Below, in pieces: positions 23,577 through 35,846 of a stretch of 64,000 bases of DNA (the first letter of the stretch is position 1; every line of letters begins with the position of its first letter). The notes under the pieces were generated by a model, which saw nothing but the letters and a program-made list of their open reading frames with translations, did not search any database and was not told the origin of the DNA. The translations under genes and the position numbers were made by a program. The DNA comes from Pardosa pseudoannulata (Eukaryota > Arthropoda > Arachnida > Araneae > Lycosidae): NCBI GenBank assembly GCA_032207245.1, contig CM063506.1, positions 21,574,944 through 21,638,943 of the forward strand. The letters are read 5' to 3'.

Positions 23577-24191
23577 TTTGAATTTTCCTCTTGCATTTTC
23601 TGTTATTTACCAAGTTTTGGGCTGAAAGAAACAAATCAATCTTAAACAAACAGAAAGTTTTAGCTAATTTTATCAACATAATTGATATGTAGCATTCATA
23701 AGCAGATAAGATTATGTTTTCTTGATAATTTGTTAGTTGATTAATAAAGAACGTTATGCATAAAAGCAGACAGTGTAAGTAATGTTCCTGTAAACCTGAA
23801 TCTACTATCTGAAAGAGACAAATAGTAATGTGTAGGCAGGATTCGTGGAAGCAATCAGCGGAAGCAACCTCCGGTTAACCGTTATTTAAACTTCATTAGC
23901 ATTAAGTGGAAAACTGCTAGCAATTATTTACAGTTATTATACACAATAAAGACCATCTCTTGAGTGTATAATAAAGGGACCAAAGTCTACTCACATTTTC
24001 TCTTACAGATTAGACATTACCTCATTGGCGGCTTTTTACTTGGCCTCCTGATGGTGTGGTATCCATGATGGCACAGGGATGGGAGGAAGCAATTTTGGCT
24101 TGATTTCTTCATTTCTATCTTACTGTTTCTAGAACTTTTTTCTGTCTATTTTAAAATAAAGCTTTCGAAAAAAAGTGTGATTTTTTATGTA
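23577..24191. other. AT-rich spacer
   Basis: No supported feature; 24000-24110 is slightly richer in GC but has no frame. Confidence 0.5.
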
Positions 24192-24205
24192 ACAGGAAGT
24201 GGGTA

Positions 24206-24586
24206 GAAGAATTTCTTACTCCAACCCTGCCTAAGCAATACGGCTAACCGACGACAAGTCGACGCGTTAGTTGTTGCTCCACCATCATCTGGAGCCGCTC
24301 AATTCCGGGATTCAATCAGTCGGGACGTACCGTCCGCACTCAGTACGACCTTATACGATCCGGAGGACCAAGGTCGGCATGACTAATAATTTAGTTCCAA
24401 TAGGAAACCATGCAATTTAAAGACTCAATATGAGTCGAGGATAAATGCCACCGTAATACGTTGACTGAACCAATCTTGCCAGAGCGAACCGCTCTTTGTT
24501 TATTCTAGATTACATACATAAGATAATACAATTGAAATATGTACAAAGTATTTGTAAAGAAACATTTACAACATTCAGTCTTCCAT
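24206..24586. mobile_element. Unclassified insertion between 14-bp direct repeats
   Basis: ACAGGAAGTGGGTA occurs at 24192-24205 and again at 24587-24600. The 381 bp between them is GC-richer (24230-24380) than its surroundings and has no inverted ends or coding. A target duplication of this length suits a SINE/LINE-type retroposon, but no A/B box or tail is obvious. It could also be a truncated LINE 3' end. Confidence 0.4.
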
Positions 24587-24661
24587 ACAGGAAGTGGGTA
24601 ATATATAATCATTGACATCATCGAAGAAAAAGATATCAGTTGACCTTCAATCACACTGAAG

Positions 24662-25307
24662 CAGAGCCGTAACTAGGTACTTTAGCGCACGTGGCAAAAA
24701 AACTAGTATGCGCCCCTACCACCAAATATAGTGAGAAAATATATAAACATGTTTTTTATAGTATATATTCAGAATAGATTTAAAATATTTTGTTAACTCT
24801 TAAAAAGTTCTTAGTATATTAGTTTTTTCTTCTATTTTTACCTTATTAATAATCAAAAATATTTTTGAAACTTTTGGGGATATTATTTGGCTGATAAACT
24901 GAATAGTTTGAGGGGAATAATTTTTATTTGGACGTTAAATTTAAAAAAATTGACGAATTTATAATTTTAAATTTAGTTTAATAACTTCAATAAATTCAAA
25001 ATTTAAAACGAATACCCAGATTTATATTAAAGCATATTAGTGGTGTTTGGTAAAGATTTTGTAAGAATCTATTACAAGTTTAGTCTTTAGAAACATTTCA
25101 TAAAATAAGAAAATTCATAAAAGAAAGTAATTTTTAAACACATTACAGAACGTCGGATTTTAAAATTTTTTAAATTTTCCTTATTTCTACTCTAGACGAA
25201 TCATCCTCTTTCAGATCCCATTTTCCTTACGGTGCGGAGCCCCTAAAACTGATGCTCTCGTGGCAAATGCCACTGCTAAAGACACTAGAACTAGTAGTTA
25301 GTAACTG
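24662..25307. mobile_element. hAT-2 copy, inverted relative to 20611, degraded
   Basis: Starts CAGAGCCGTAACTAGGT and carries, in reverse order, the same internal blocks as 20611-23568: ATGCGCCCCT, CTGATAAACTGAATAGTTTG, and GTGGCAAATGCCAC near the far end. The right terminus is decayed (about 25307) and no matching 8-bp duplication can be seen. This copy lacks the nested elements and so shows what the element looked like without them. Confidence 0.65.
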
Positions 25308-25633
25308 ATCTTCAGCAACATTTTGATTTTCCTATCATTATATATTAGGTTTTGACAAGGCACATTACTGAAATTAATAATAGTTAAATCCATTATAAAA
25401 CTTTACAGGACGGTGTTTACATAGGATAACCAAATAACTCTTATCTCGAAATTCCTCTTTTTATCTACAGTGCAAATGTAACAACCGCTCAAAACAATTA
25501 TCGGTGCTTATCTTAGTTTCTTGGATTAAATTTGGAATTATAGTATTTTACATACGGCTAATTTTAAAGCATATTTTATCTACTTCAAAACGACAGTCTG
25601 CTCTTAGCAAAATAAAGCACAAGAATGTATTAA

Positions 25634-26129
25634 AACATTGTATGCAGGACACGTACTAGTACGTTTTCTGACGATTGATACTTCAGCACGGGTCACGTAC
25701 TAGTAATGGCTAGTGTAACAACATGGTTTCTTTGTGGGTACAAAAATAACGGTATATACAGGAAAACGAAGCTGAACGTTCTTGTCTACTACATAGATTC
25801 TGGAAATATTTAGACAAATAAAAACTAGTTTTCACATAAGTCGATGCAGAATCACAGAACGGAAAAAATTAAAACTATATACTATTATTTCTTTTTGATT
25901 TTTCATATTTACGATACTATTATGAATTTATCCACTAAAAAATATATTTTTGTTTACAAAACCTTGTGGTAGTTATATATTCCTATTTATATATTTGTTT
26001 ATACATTTCAATGTAAAATACGAAAAGTTGTTAAATTATTAATTTTCTACCTATTGAGATTTACTAAATTTACTCGCAAAGCAAACGTTCCCGGTACAAT
26101 TCCTCTGCGAAATGTACCCGCACAGTTTG
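25634..26129 (-). mobile_element. piggyBac-type MITE, family PB-D, copy 1
   Basis: TTAA on both sides (25630-25633, 26130-26133). Ends AACATTGTATGCAGG and CCCGCACAGTTTG. The interior is an inverted copy of 26967-27480, including CGTACTAGTACG motifs near one end, GTAGACAAGAACATT-type and TTTGTGGGTACAAAAATA phrases. No coding. Confidence 0.75.
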
Positions 26130-26962
26130 TTAAAAGCCTTCAGAAAGAAAACCATTGGTTCGAAAAAACCTAAAAGATAATTTGGAAAAAAAATAGGTGT
26201 CTATTAAGGTATTATAAGTGTTTAAATATAAGTTTTTCCAATATATTAAGTTTCTCATTTTTCTCAAAATTGATTTTTTCTCGGTTTTGCTTATCGCAAA
26301 ACATGACTTAAAAAATTTAAGCTCGAATTCTTGTTTATTGTTTATTATATAAATATATATCCCGGGAATAGATTGCAGTTATGCTTAGATTATTTTGAGA
26401 TTTACTGGCCTTTAATTCATAAATTGCATGAACGTTGAGAAATTTTCGATGTTATTGTATCAGAGTTCCTATAACTTCAAATATATTTGACCAACACTGT
26501 AGTCTACTCCCTGAAATATAATTTAAAAACATCAAATTTACAATACAGTGATGCATGATTTATTTTGGAGTTATCGTGTTTTGCGTATTGTCTAATTTAG
26601 GACGTTTTACCTTATTTTTTCTCTATAAAATTTGAAAATATTCAAAGATTATATAACATGCATTTTTCAATCTTTTCGGTTGTTTAGTCATAAAATTATC
26701 ATTAAAAATTAAAACTTCAAAAATCCCCTCTGAAGGTGTATAGATGCCATAATATATATAAATATCAGATTAACATTCGTATTTTTAATTTTTGTAAAAA
26801 CTGCAAATAATTTAAAGCGTCAAGCATACAATTATGAGTAAAACATGATAAAAATGACTTTAATAAAGTGGTGCACTTGCCTGTTAATCATTCGCCCTTA
26901 CAATGCCGCGGAATTTGTTTATTTTTATAGTAAAAGTACCATGTAAGCTACTTAATTACTCC
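26130..26962. other. AT-rich spacer between inverted PB-D copies
   Basis: No supported feature, and very AT-rich. Confidence 0.5.
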
Positions 26963-26966
26963 TTAA

Positions 26967-27480
26967 CACATTGTGTGCGGGTACATTTCGTAGCGGAATT
27001 GTACCGGGAGCGGGCGTTTTGAGAGTAAATGTAGTTATTCAGTTAAATCTCAAAAGATTTAAAAGTAATTTTTTAATTAACTTCTCGTATGTTGAAATAT
27101 ATAAATAGCAGCCATAAGGTTTTTGTAAACAAAAAATATACTTTTTAGTGGATAAATTTACAATAGTATCGTAAATATGAAAAATCAAATAGAAATAGTA
27201 GTATATAGTTTTAATTTTTTTAATTAGGTTATATATAAACATTTTTACATGATAAAAAATAAGAGCAATCAAAAAACTAATAATGCAAAAACTAATTTGT
27301 CTAAATTTTTTCAGAATCTATGTAGTAGACAAGAACATTCGGCTTCGTTTTCCTGTATATACCGTTATTTTTGTACCCACAAATGAACCATATTGTTAAA
27401 CTAACCCGTACTAGTACGTGACCCACGCTCAAGTATCAATCGTCAGAAAATGTACTAGTACGTGCCCCGCATATAATGTG
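26967..27480 (+). mobile_element. piggyBac-type MITE, family PB-D, copy 2
   Basis: TTAA at 26963-26966 and 27481-27484. Ends CACATTGTGTGCGGG / CCCGCATATAATGTG form a 15-bp inverted repeat with few mismatches. It is the cleanest of three copies (the others at 25634 and 33852). It lies only 51 bp beyond the poly(A) signal of the minus-strand gene. Confidence 0.8.
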
Positions 27481-27530
27481 TTAAGACAACACAAGGAAAT
27501 AAATACAAAAAGGTATAAATTATAGTAAAC

Positions 27531-27536
27531 TTTATT
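27531..27536 (-). terminator. Poly(A) signal of the minus-strand gene
   Basis: AATAAA on the minus strand, about 165 bp after the stop codon at 27701-27703. It is the first such hexamer downstream of the terminal exon. Confidence 0.5.
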
Positions 27537-27700
27537 CTCCCAACTTTCCTGCTTGTTTGACGATTTAGAGAAATTCTACTGAAAATAAAAGGCAGATAGT
27601 GATATAAAAGACATCTGTCAAAACATTCCATATAAAGTTAAACGATCTTCATAGAAGGAGGACTTCGTAGAGAAATATTTATAAATCCTTTCTTGTTGAC

Positions 27701-28084
27701 TCATGAACCTAACTCCTCCGAACTTTCTTTCTCAATATGTTCGTCTTTCTTCATCTCCTCATTCAAATCCTGAAGCGCCCGAACTGACACTTTGTGGCAT
27801 TCTCTGGCTTTCACCAGCTGGAAGACAGACTTCAAAGTTTTTAGCACGGTGCAGACGTACGGATAGAGAGAATTCAAGTTGTCTCTTCCTTCGATGTACG
27901 GGATGCTGGAGATCTTGACTTTGTATATGTTCTCTTTCACTTCCCCCCAAATCTCATCTTTGACAGCTTCCTGATACTCGTGAGATGCCTTCAGAAATTC
28001 TGCCCAACGAGACACTGATACTTTGGATGACCGATAAGGAATAACGTTCCATGTGAACAAGCTTTTTATGTCGATCGCAACATT
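27701..28084 (-). CDS. Terminal coding exon of an unidentified minus-strand gene
   Basis: The exon begins after TTTTTTTATAG on the minus strand, reads 127 codons and ends in TGA at 27701-27703. The frame starts NVAIDIKSLFTWNVIPYRSS, continues through RWAEFLKASHEYQEAV and ISSIPYIEGRDNLNSLYPYV to a charged tail (LNEEMKKDEHIEKESSEELG). The middle looks helical and soluble, with no signal peptide, clear membrane span or motif I can name. The exon upstream (29851-29979) ends in codon phase 0, which fits this start. Codon-like composition, splice signals and the poly(A) signal together support a real gene. I do not recognise the family. Confidence 0.6.
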   Translation of the reverse strand, partial: NVAIDIKSLFTWNVIPYRSSKVSVSRWAEFLKASHEYQEAVKDEIWGEVKENIYKVKISSIPYIEGRDNLNSLYPYVCTVLKTLKSVFQLVKARECHKVSVRALQDLNEEMKKDEHIEKESSEELGS

Positions 28085-28734
28085 CTATAAAAAAAGGAAA
28101 ATATTTAAGTAGATAAAATTTAATTTACATAACTTCACTGCACAATACATAAAACGGCATAAGTCACGAGAAAGAAGTCAAAATATAAATGGTAGACCGA
28201 AAGAGATGAGTCGACTGTTTGGACTCTGATTTTAGTGAGATTAAGATAAAAAAAACTGGAGGCCCAAGGATAAGAGGAGAACAGCCTAGTTCGATCTATT
28301 AAAGAAGGCCAAATCCCACAACGGGTTGTCAAGCCAACTATGATACATTAGTTACCGCGTATGCAGTCCCTCTTTAGCACTATACTCGCTTAAACATTCA
28401 TAATGATTTGTCAATTACTTTGCCTCTGTTACAGAAGTTATAAATGTTGATACTGTTGGAAATGATAACAAAAGTTAATGTTATAACGAAACTGTTGTAA
28501 TGGAAACTCTCGCAGCTCTGAATGGGGTAAGTACTCCGAAGCAGCAAGGAGCATTTTATAAATGCAATATGTCTAAAAAATTTTTAATTTTAAGACTACG
28601 AGAAAGACTAATTGACTTTTATATTATGAGCTTTCTTAAATAACACTAGTTTCTTTCATGCATTCAAAGCATTTATTGGTTTCTTGAAAGTTTAAAAAAG
28701 TAAACTATACTTTAAGAGAATTGGATATTTAACA
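28085..28734. other. Intron of the minus-strand gene (part)
   Basis: AT-rich, with no further coding piece recognised. The intron runs to 29850. Confidence 0.5.
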
Positions 28735-28875
28735 CTTCATTTTTTGCTACACGAGAGCAAACTATAGCTAAACTTTGCTTAAAGATTCAGACTGAATATA
28801 CATGCCAGCAAGATTCTAACCCACGAATTCAGTGTTGATGAGCAGTGCTTTACCTATTCATCTACTGTTCGACGA
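28735..28875 (-). mobile_element. Very old tRNA-SINE copy
   Basis: On the minus strand the order of landmarks is kept (GTCGAACAGTAGATGAATAGGTAAAGCACTG, ATTCGTGGGTTAGAATC, GGCATGTATATTC, CTTTAAGCA, GCTCTCGTGTAGCAAAAA), but with many changes. It is much more diverged than the other copies, so the family has been active for a long time. Confidence 0.5.
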
Positions 28876-29044
28876 TTCACTGATATAACGCTACTCATTT
28901 AAAACATAACAGGATCAACTCGTCAGAATTCAGTGGTCTTGAACATGAGATGATATACAGCTGCTATTTGAACTTTATTCACCCCAATATTTGACGATTA
29001 GGTATTCTCATATAGAAGCTCTGAATACTAGATCCACAGATTGT

Positions 29045-29150
29045 TTTCGCAGAGTACGGATGTCCCTGGCTACAAGTACATTTTGTATTTTCTACCTCAA
29101 AACTTTCTACTCTAGTTTTTTGTGTTATGAACTCACGAAACCATCATACT
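29045..29150 (+). repeat. Dispersed repeat R3, fragment
   Basis: Matches the first part of 43640-43890 and 39274-39405 (GTACGGATGTCCCTGG, AAACTTTCTACTCTAG, TTATGAACTCACGAAACCA). It is truncated on the right. Confidence 0.5.
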
Positions 29151-29850
29151 TTTTTTGCATGTATTTTTATAGTATTTTTGCATGTACTTTGCGTTGAACT
29201 ATAATTGTAGTGTCGTCCTCAAACAAAGCGAGTGTAGTGAATGTATTGTGCGAGATGTCATTAACAAATAAATTAGAGTGTTGACAAGCTTTGATCCCTG
29301 TGGGACCCCAGCATTAATAAACCCAAGTGTAGAAGTTTAATATGGGCAATCGAATTACTTTACCCATTCAATGTGAAATGGAGGTGGAATTTCTTAGATC
29401 TTGTATATTTCATACCTTCACCTTAAGACAGCTTAAACTTTGTTTAAAACAGTAGAAGTCTAAATGTTGCATTTGAGGAAACAAAAAGACGACTTTCTGA
29501 GGTTTAATTTTAAGAAAATGTTGCAAGATACAGATTACGATTTCGAGGAATTTCCCTCAGATAGTAGCAAACATTCAAATTCAAAACGTTTTACAAAACA
29601 TTTAAAATGCAAGACTACTAACAACTAGCCACGGCAATCAGGTTTTCAGCCCACAAATGTTAGCCTTTAGACTTAGCTAAATAGCTATCGCAAAAACGCT
29701 GACTAGATTTTCATCAAGCTCTTCTAGTAAGTAAATGAGATTTGATTAATAAAAATCACTTTCATGTTACTCTGTAGTTTCGGATGTTTCAGAAGTACAT
29801 TAACAGTATTAATATCTTTCATACGCAATTGTAAGGATCCTTAATCTTAC

Positions 29851-29979
29851 CGTATGGATCGGTGCGATGCACATCATGGCTCTCCAAGCCATTTCCAGGA
29901 TGCGGTCGGGTACACGAGTCGCCCAAGAGATGACACTTGTTAGAATCGATAATCGATTAAAAAACATTTTTCCCAGATT
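29851..29979 (-). CDS. Internal coding exon of the unidentified minus-strand gene
   Basis: On the minus strand an acceptor (TTTTATTATAG) precedes 43 open codons. They begin NLGKMFFNRLSILTSVISWA, continue through TRVPDRILEMAWRAMMCIAPIHT and stop at ACG|GTAAG. Entry and exit are both phase 0, and the next exon (28084 downwards) also enters in phase 0, so the join keeps the frame. The text has a moderately hydrophobic, amphipathic look, but I see no diagnostic motif. An ATG inside the exon (29967) could be an alternative start. Confidence 0.5.
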
Positions 29980-30088
29980 CTATAATAAAATTTATTTCAA
30001 TTAAAAATTCCTTTGAAATCAGTAGTATACAGCATTGTACACAATAAAATATTTTGAAATACTTCGATAATTCATGTGGTGTCGTTTA

Positions 30089-30507
30089 AGGGGACACATC
30101 ACCTTTAATCAACTTCAAAATGAGGAATTTTTGTTATTTTTCGATTTGCCATAACTTTTTTTCTTATTTTGGAAATTACATGAAAATTATAGCATTTGTT
30201 CTCTAAATCTAGTTAATTATTTTCCTCTTTTTACTTTGTTGCTTGTAAATAAGAACTTTTTTTATATAAAAAAATGAAAGGGCTTGTTTTGAAAATTTAA
30301 AAATTTAGCTGTCACCATGCGCGCAGACTTACAGCAACACAAACTATATTTCAGCGATAATTTTTGCAATTTTATAAACAAGAAACATTAGGTATTATTC
30401 TCTACCTATTTAAAATTTAAAAGTTATCAGAAATTTTACACCAGGAGAATGAATTTTCAAAAAACCTAAAATAACGTTGTAAAATTAAATTTCAAATACA
30501 ATAAATA
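30089..30507 (+). repeat. Dispersed repeat R2, copy 2
   Basis: Starts TTAAGGGGACACATCACC and follows the same order of AT-rich blocks as 2215 and 38760, including ATTTGTTCTCTA and a GCGCAGACTTACAGCAACA phrase (38940 has GTGCACAGACTTATAGCAACA). Confidence 0.5.
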
Positions 30508-31394
30508 CCACAAAAAATAAAAACTTTCAAAAAAGTAGGTAGAGTTTCATTGTAGTACTATAATGTACTTACCTTGAAAATTATAGATCCATACATAAAA
30601 TAGTTTTTCTTTTAGAGTGCGCGCAAGTTTGAAAAACATCATTTTGAGTAAAATGCATTTAAAGTTAAAACTTTAGATTTTTTCATCATATTTCCACTAA
30701 ATCATTTTTTAAATGGTTTAAAATTGCCTATATGTATACATTGTTCCTTCTGTTTCTAATATTTTTACTTTTATATTTATTTTATATCTTTTTCTTCCTT
30801 TACAAGTCACTAACGTAAGCCTCTCAGCAGTGATTTCAGCCGAACGAATCAGCTGTTGATCACTGTGGTATGTAAATACTCTTGAATAATTATCAATTTG
30901 TTAAGACAGTTCTTGCATAAAACTGGTTCAATCTACATAACTATCATTAAATACAAAAATGCATCATTTACCACTATTTCAACAATATTTAGATCAAAAA
31001 CAGAAGTTTTCAGGCATACTTTGAAAATTAAAGAGCAGATTCTGTGTATATAAATACCACTTAAAATAAAAAAAACTTTCAAAAACGTAGGTAGAGTTTC
31101 ATTGTAGCACTATAATGTATTTACCTTGAAAATTATAGATCCATACATAAAATAGTTTTTCTTTTAGAGTGTGCGCAAGTTTGAAAAACATCATTTTGAG
31201 TAAAATGCATTTAAAGTTAAAACTTTATATTTTTTCATCATATTTCCACTAAATCATTTTTTAAATGGTTTAACATTGCCTATATGTATACATTGTTCCT
31301 TCTGTTTCTAATATTTTTACTTTTATATTAATTTTATATCTTTTTCTTCCTTTACAAGTCACTAACGTAAGCATCTCAGCAGTGATTTCAGCCG
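30508..31394 (+). repeat. Direct duplication of a roughly 335-bp unit
   Basis: 30508-30842 and 31051-31394 are near-identical (only scattered differences), both running from AAAAACTTTCAAAAA.GTAGG to CTCTCAGCAGTGATTTCAGCCG-type ends. They are separated by about 210 bp of different sequence. The level of identity suggests a recent segmental duplication, or two copies within a larger repeat. No coding. Confidence 0.75.
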
Positions 31395-31706
31395 GTAAAC
31401 TTTCTTTTAAATAATATCGTCAAGATCAAAGTAATTGGGTTATACGGAGCACGAAACGAAGTGTAAACACTTTAACCTCCGAAAGTGAAACAGATCAAAA
31501 CATCAATTTAGGCCTCAAGGCATAAAGTATTCCAAACAAAAATTTAATACACTCCAGCTCCTAAGGAAGCGAGGAGGCAAGAACGATCTCAAAAAATTAT
31601 GAGTAACCAACGAGTTGTCTAATTAAGGGATAATTAGATTGGAACCGTGACTGTGACCAGTACGTATGGTTTACAATACACAGCAATCAATGCAACATGA
31701 AGCTAA

Positions 31707-31719
31707 ATTATATATATAG

Positions 31720-31755
<36 letters not shown>

Positions 31756-31793
31756 CTATATATATATATATAGCTATATATATATATATATAG

Positions 31794-31837
<44 letters not shown>

Positions 31838-32025
31838 CTATATATATATATATAGCCCTATATATATATATAGCTATATATATATAGCTATCTCTCTCTA
31901 TATATAGCTATATATATATATAGCTATATATATATATATATAGCTATATATATATATATATAGCTATATATATATATATATAGCTATATATATATATATA
32001 TATATAGCTATATATATATATATAG

Positions 32026-32061
<36 letters not shown>

Positions 32062-32327
32062 CTATATATATATATATAGCTATATATCTATATATATATA
32101 TATATGTGTGTATATATATATATGTATATATATATAGCTATATATATAGCTATATATATATATAGCTATATATATAGCTATATATATATACATAGCTATA
32201 TATATATATATAGCTATATATATATATATAGCTATATATATATATAGCATATATATATATATAGCTATATATATATATATATAGCTATATATATATATAT
32301 AGCTATATATATATATATATATATAGC

Positions 32328-32377
<50 letters not shown>

Positions 32378-32378
32378 C

Positions 32379-32413
<35 letters not shown>

Positions 32414-32429
32414 GTATATATATATATAG

Positions 32430-32504
<75 letters not shown>

Positions 32505-32850
32505 GCTAGCTATATATATATATATAGCTATATATATATATCTATATATATAGATATATATATATATATATATATATAGATATATAGATATATATATATA
32601 GAGAGAGATATATAGATATATATATTTATATATATATATATGATATATAGATATATATATATAGATATATAGATATATATATATAGCTATATATATATAT
32701 ATAGCTATATATATATATAGCTATATATATATATATATAGCTATATATATATAGCTATATATATATATATATAGATATATAGATATATATATATATAGCT
32801 ATATATATATATATAGCTATATATATATATAGCTATATATATATATATAT

Positions 32851-32886
<36 letters not shown>

Positions 32887-32928
32887 CTATATATATATAT
32901 ATATATATAGCTATATATATATATATAG

Positions 32929-32996
<68 letters not shown>
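31707..32996. repeat. Roughly 1.29-kb TATATAGCTA satellite-like array
   Basis: Mostly (TA)n punctuated every 12-30 bp by AGCT, giving repeated TATATAGCTATATA palindromes, with a region of AGATATATAGAT variants at 32540-32790. The regular AGCT punctuation sets it apart from the other AT arrays in the window. Tyr-Ile frames in it are artefacts. Confidence 0.95.
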
Positions 32997-32999
<3 letters not shown>

Positions 33000-33847
33000 A
33001 AAAAAGTAAATAATATTAACAGACTGCAAGGATAGGGGGTTCAAACACGAAAGAAAAAAAATTCAAAATACGTGAAAATTTAATAATTTGTTTTGAGGGG
33101 GGTTAATTGCAGTAATTTAAGGTTGAAATCGGGTTGCAACCTCCATTTTACAGCTATAGCGAAGATGGGATTAAAAGCTTATTTTACTGGAAAATACTAT
33201 TTAACCACTTATTCATACAACCCCCCCTCCCAAACTTCCACTATAAAAGGGGCTTCACATTTGACTTCAAGTTCGAATTACTGTAATTGATCTTAATCCA
33301 TTTCTAAAAATAAAATATAAAGGGAGATTTTGAACGTTAATACCTGAATTTTTATCAAGGCTCTAAAGATGTGTTTTAATTTTTACTAAATATATAGGGA
33401 ACGTATGTAAACTTATATGCAATTTTCATGAAACTGAGTTTTTAAATATAAAATAAATATTAAACTTATACTAAGTATGTTTTGTAATTGGAATTATTCT
33501 CTACGACCAACAATTGTGGGGGGAAAAAAGCCAGTCAAGGATTAACTATGCTCCCTTTATACTACTATAAATATCTTAAATCCAAATTATTGTGGAATAA
33601 GATAAAAATTTACTTTAAAAAGCTTTGACGATTATAGCCTGTCCTCAGAGATCAACTCATCTTAAACATAATAAAATGCCATTTGTATAAATAAAAATTT
33701 CGTGATAGAAAATTTATTGTAAATTTAAAATATAAGATGGGTATACCTATTCTTCAGGATTTTGTACTTCCGTTATAAATGGTGAATATTGATAAGCAAA
33801 TGCTTTAAAATTTGTTAGATTGTTTACGAGACTGCTCTCTAAATTCT
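32997..33847. other. AT-rich spacer
   Basis: No supported gene. The frame at 33093-33290 has no motif. Confidence 0.5.
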
Positions 33848-33851
33848 TTAA

Positions 33852-34306
33852 CACATTGTGAACCGGTGCATTTTTAAGCGGGAGCAGGCGTTTTGAGCGT
33901 AAATTTAATTATTCAGTTAAATCTCAATAGATCGAAATTTATCTAATTTTTTAACCAACTTTTCGCATTTTATATTGAAATATATAAATATAGAAACAAA
34001 TATATAAATAGACTAATATATATAATACAGAAATATACATATATATAATATCATTTTCGCAGGGTTAAATAAAAAGTTAATTTTAAATCTTGATTTTTTT
34101 AAAATCAAACTTCCCGTTCTGTGGATCCGCACCGACTGATGCAAAAATTAGTTTTTATATGCAATTTTTTCCAGAATCTGTAGTAGACAAGAACATTTTT
34201 GTACCCACAAACAAACCATGTTGTTACACTAACCAGTACTAGTACGTGACCCGAGCTCAAGTCAATCGTCAGAAAACTTACTAGTACGAGTCCTGCATAC
34301 AGTGTG
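33852..34306 (+). mobile_element. piggyBac-type MITE, family PB-D, copy 3
   Basis: Left TTAA at 33848-33851 with CACATTGTGAACCGG. The right end CCTGCATACAGTGTG is followed by TCAA, a one-base decay of TTAA. The interior shares CAGGCGTTTTGAGCGTAAAT, GTAGACAAGAACATT and ACTAGTACG motifs with copies 1 and 2. It contains a private segment near 34100-34140 (TTCCCGTTCTGTGGATCCGC) and lacks part of the middle. Confidence 0.72.
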
Positions 34307-34393
34307 TCAAGAAATAAAATTCGTTTTAAGAAAGCATAAAAGTTCCATAAACCAATTTTCAACTGCCTTCAAAAAGGGACGGAAATGTATTAA

Positions 34394-34875
34394 CCATCTG
34401 ACTGCTCAATTTGTAAACCGAGATCTCTTTAAAAATTGCGTATTTTTTTTGTTGCATAGTTTAAGTATAGATATAAATTGGAGAATTTAAATACCAATTT
34501 TTTTTTTCTAGAAAAGATTTTTTATATTGACTTTCGCCATGAGAAACTAACCTCCCAGAAAAAACTAATTTCAGATGTTATCACATAAATAATTTATTTT
34601 TTAATAAATTTCAATCGTAATACAGTTAATTTCTATTTATAACATACTATCTATAATTCTATTATCTAATGTAGCTATAATTACAGTCATATAATTCTAT
34701 TTATTACCTAATTAAAAGTCTAATACTGTATAAATTATTCCACTCGTTAAAAGGTGAAAAAACGGAATGTGCTTCTTAATAAAGGAAGAAAAACACACCC
34801 GCGAAAATCGCGGGATGAGCAAATTTTGCTACATTAGATTTGCCCGTGGAAATAGCGGAATAAGCAGTCAGAGGG
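34394..34875. mobile_element. piggyBac-type MITE, family PB-E (482 bp)
   Basis: TTAA at 34390-34393 and 34876-34879. Inverted ends CCATCTGACTGCT / AGCAGTCAGAGGG match at 12 of 13 positions. No coding. It begins 84 bp after PB-D copy 3. Confidence 0.75.
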
Positions 34876-34879
34876 TTAA

Positions 34880-35846
34880 GAGGTTAAGAAATATTTCATA
34901 ATTGTCATACTATTTAGAACTATATAGAAGTCTACAGATTTTTTTTCCTCATGTAAGAATAGCAATTGAAAATAATTGAGCTTTATATCAGACAGAGATA
35001 GCAACATTTATTATTTCCCTAAAAATTTTCAAGACAATTGTTGGTTACAAACGATAAAAAATCGTCATAAATAAATCCAAAATTTAATGAGAATGCAGCG
35101 AGATTACTATCGCTAACAAAGTAACCACAAATCCACGGAATTCTAGTTCTACACGTTGCACCTTCGGGCGACAACATCTACCGATTAACAGAAAAAACAA
35201 AAATTCTGTTTTACGGCAGCATTATATGAATATTTGATTAGTTTTTAAAATACATATATTCAAGAACTGCTACTAAATTTAAAGAATAGTTAAACACGAT
35301 TTATTTTAAAAGGAATACAAGTGGAATACAGAAAACGGATGTCTAAATTTTACTAGATTTCTCGGTAATAAGTATCAATTGCAAAGTAATTTGCAGTCAT
35401 ACTATGGACAACTTGACCGTTAAGAGCTGTTAAACATAAAGGAAACATCATCAGATTGAAGAAAAATGCCCATTTCCCAGAAGCCTTTTATTTAAAATAA
35501 TCAATTTCTTAAAAATAGGAAATGAGATTAATGAAATACTAATTGTAAGCTTAATCTTCGTCAGCTCTAAATAAAAAAAATCCCAATCAAAATTTTTATA
35601 AATTACTATTTGCTTATTTTAAATGTTTTGATATTATAATAGGAATTAACTAAAAATTCAGAACGATACTAATAACATACACGTCTTATATTATAATGTT
35701 TAAACTAATTTTTTAAATATAAGGTAATCTTCAGGCCTACTAAGTAGAAAAAAAGTCGAAGAAGTTGTACATTTCTACGATAAAGTATATTTTTTGTAAT
35801 TCATAAAATATAGGCGTTTAAAAAAACAATAATTACAACATTATAC
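34880..35846. other. AT-rich spacer
   Basis: No supported feature. Confidence 0.5.

Noticed and set aside
31707..32996. CRISPR-like array
   Set aside because: There are no spacers: the units are simple-sequence palindromes of irregular length.
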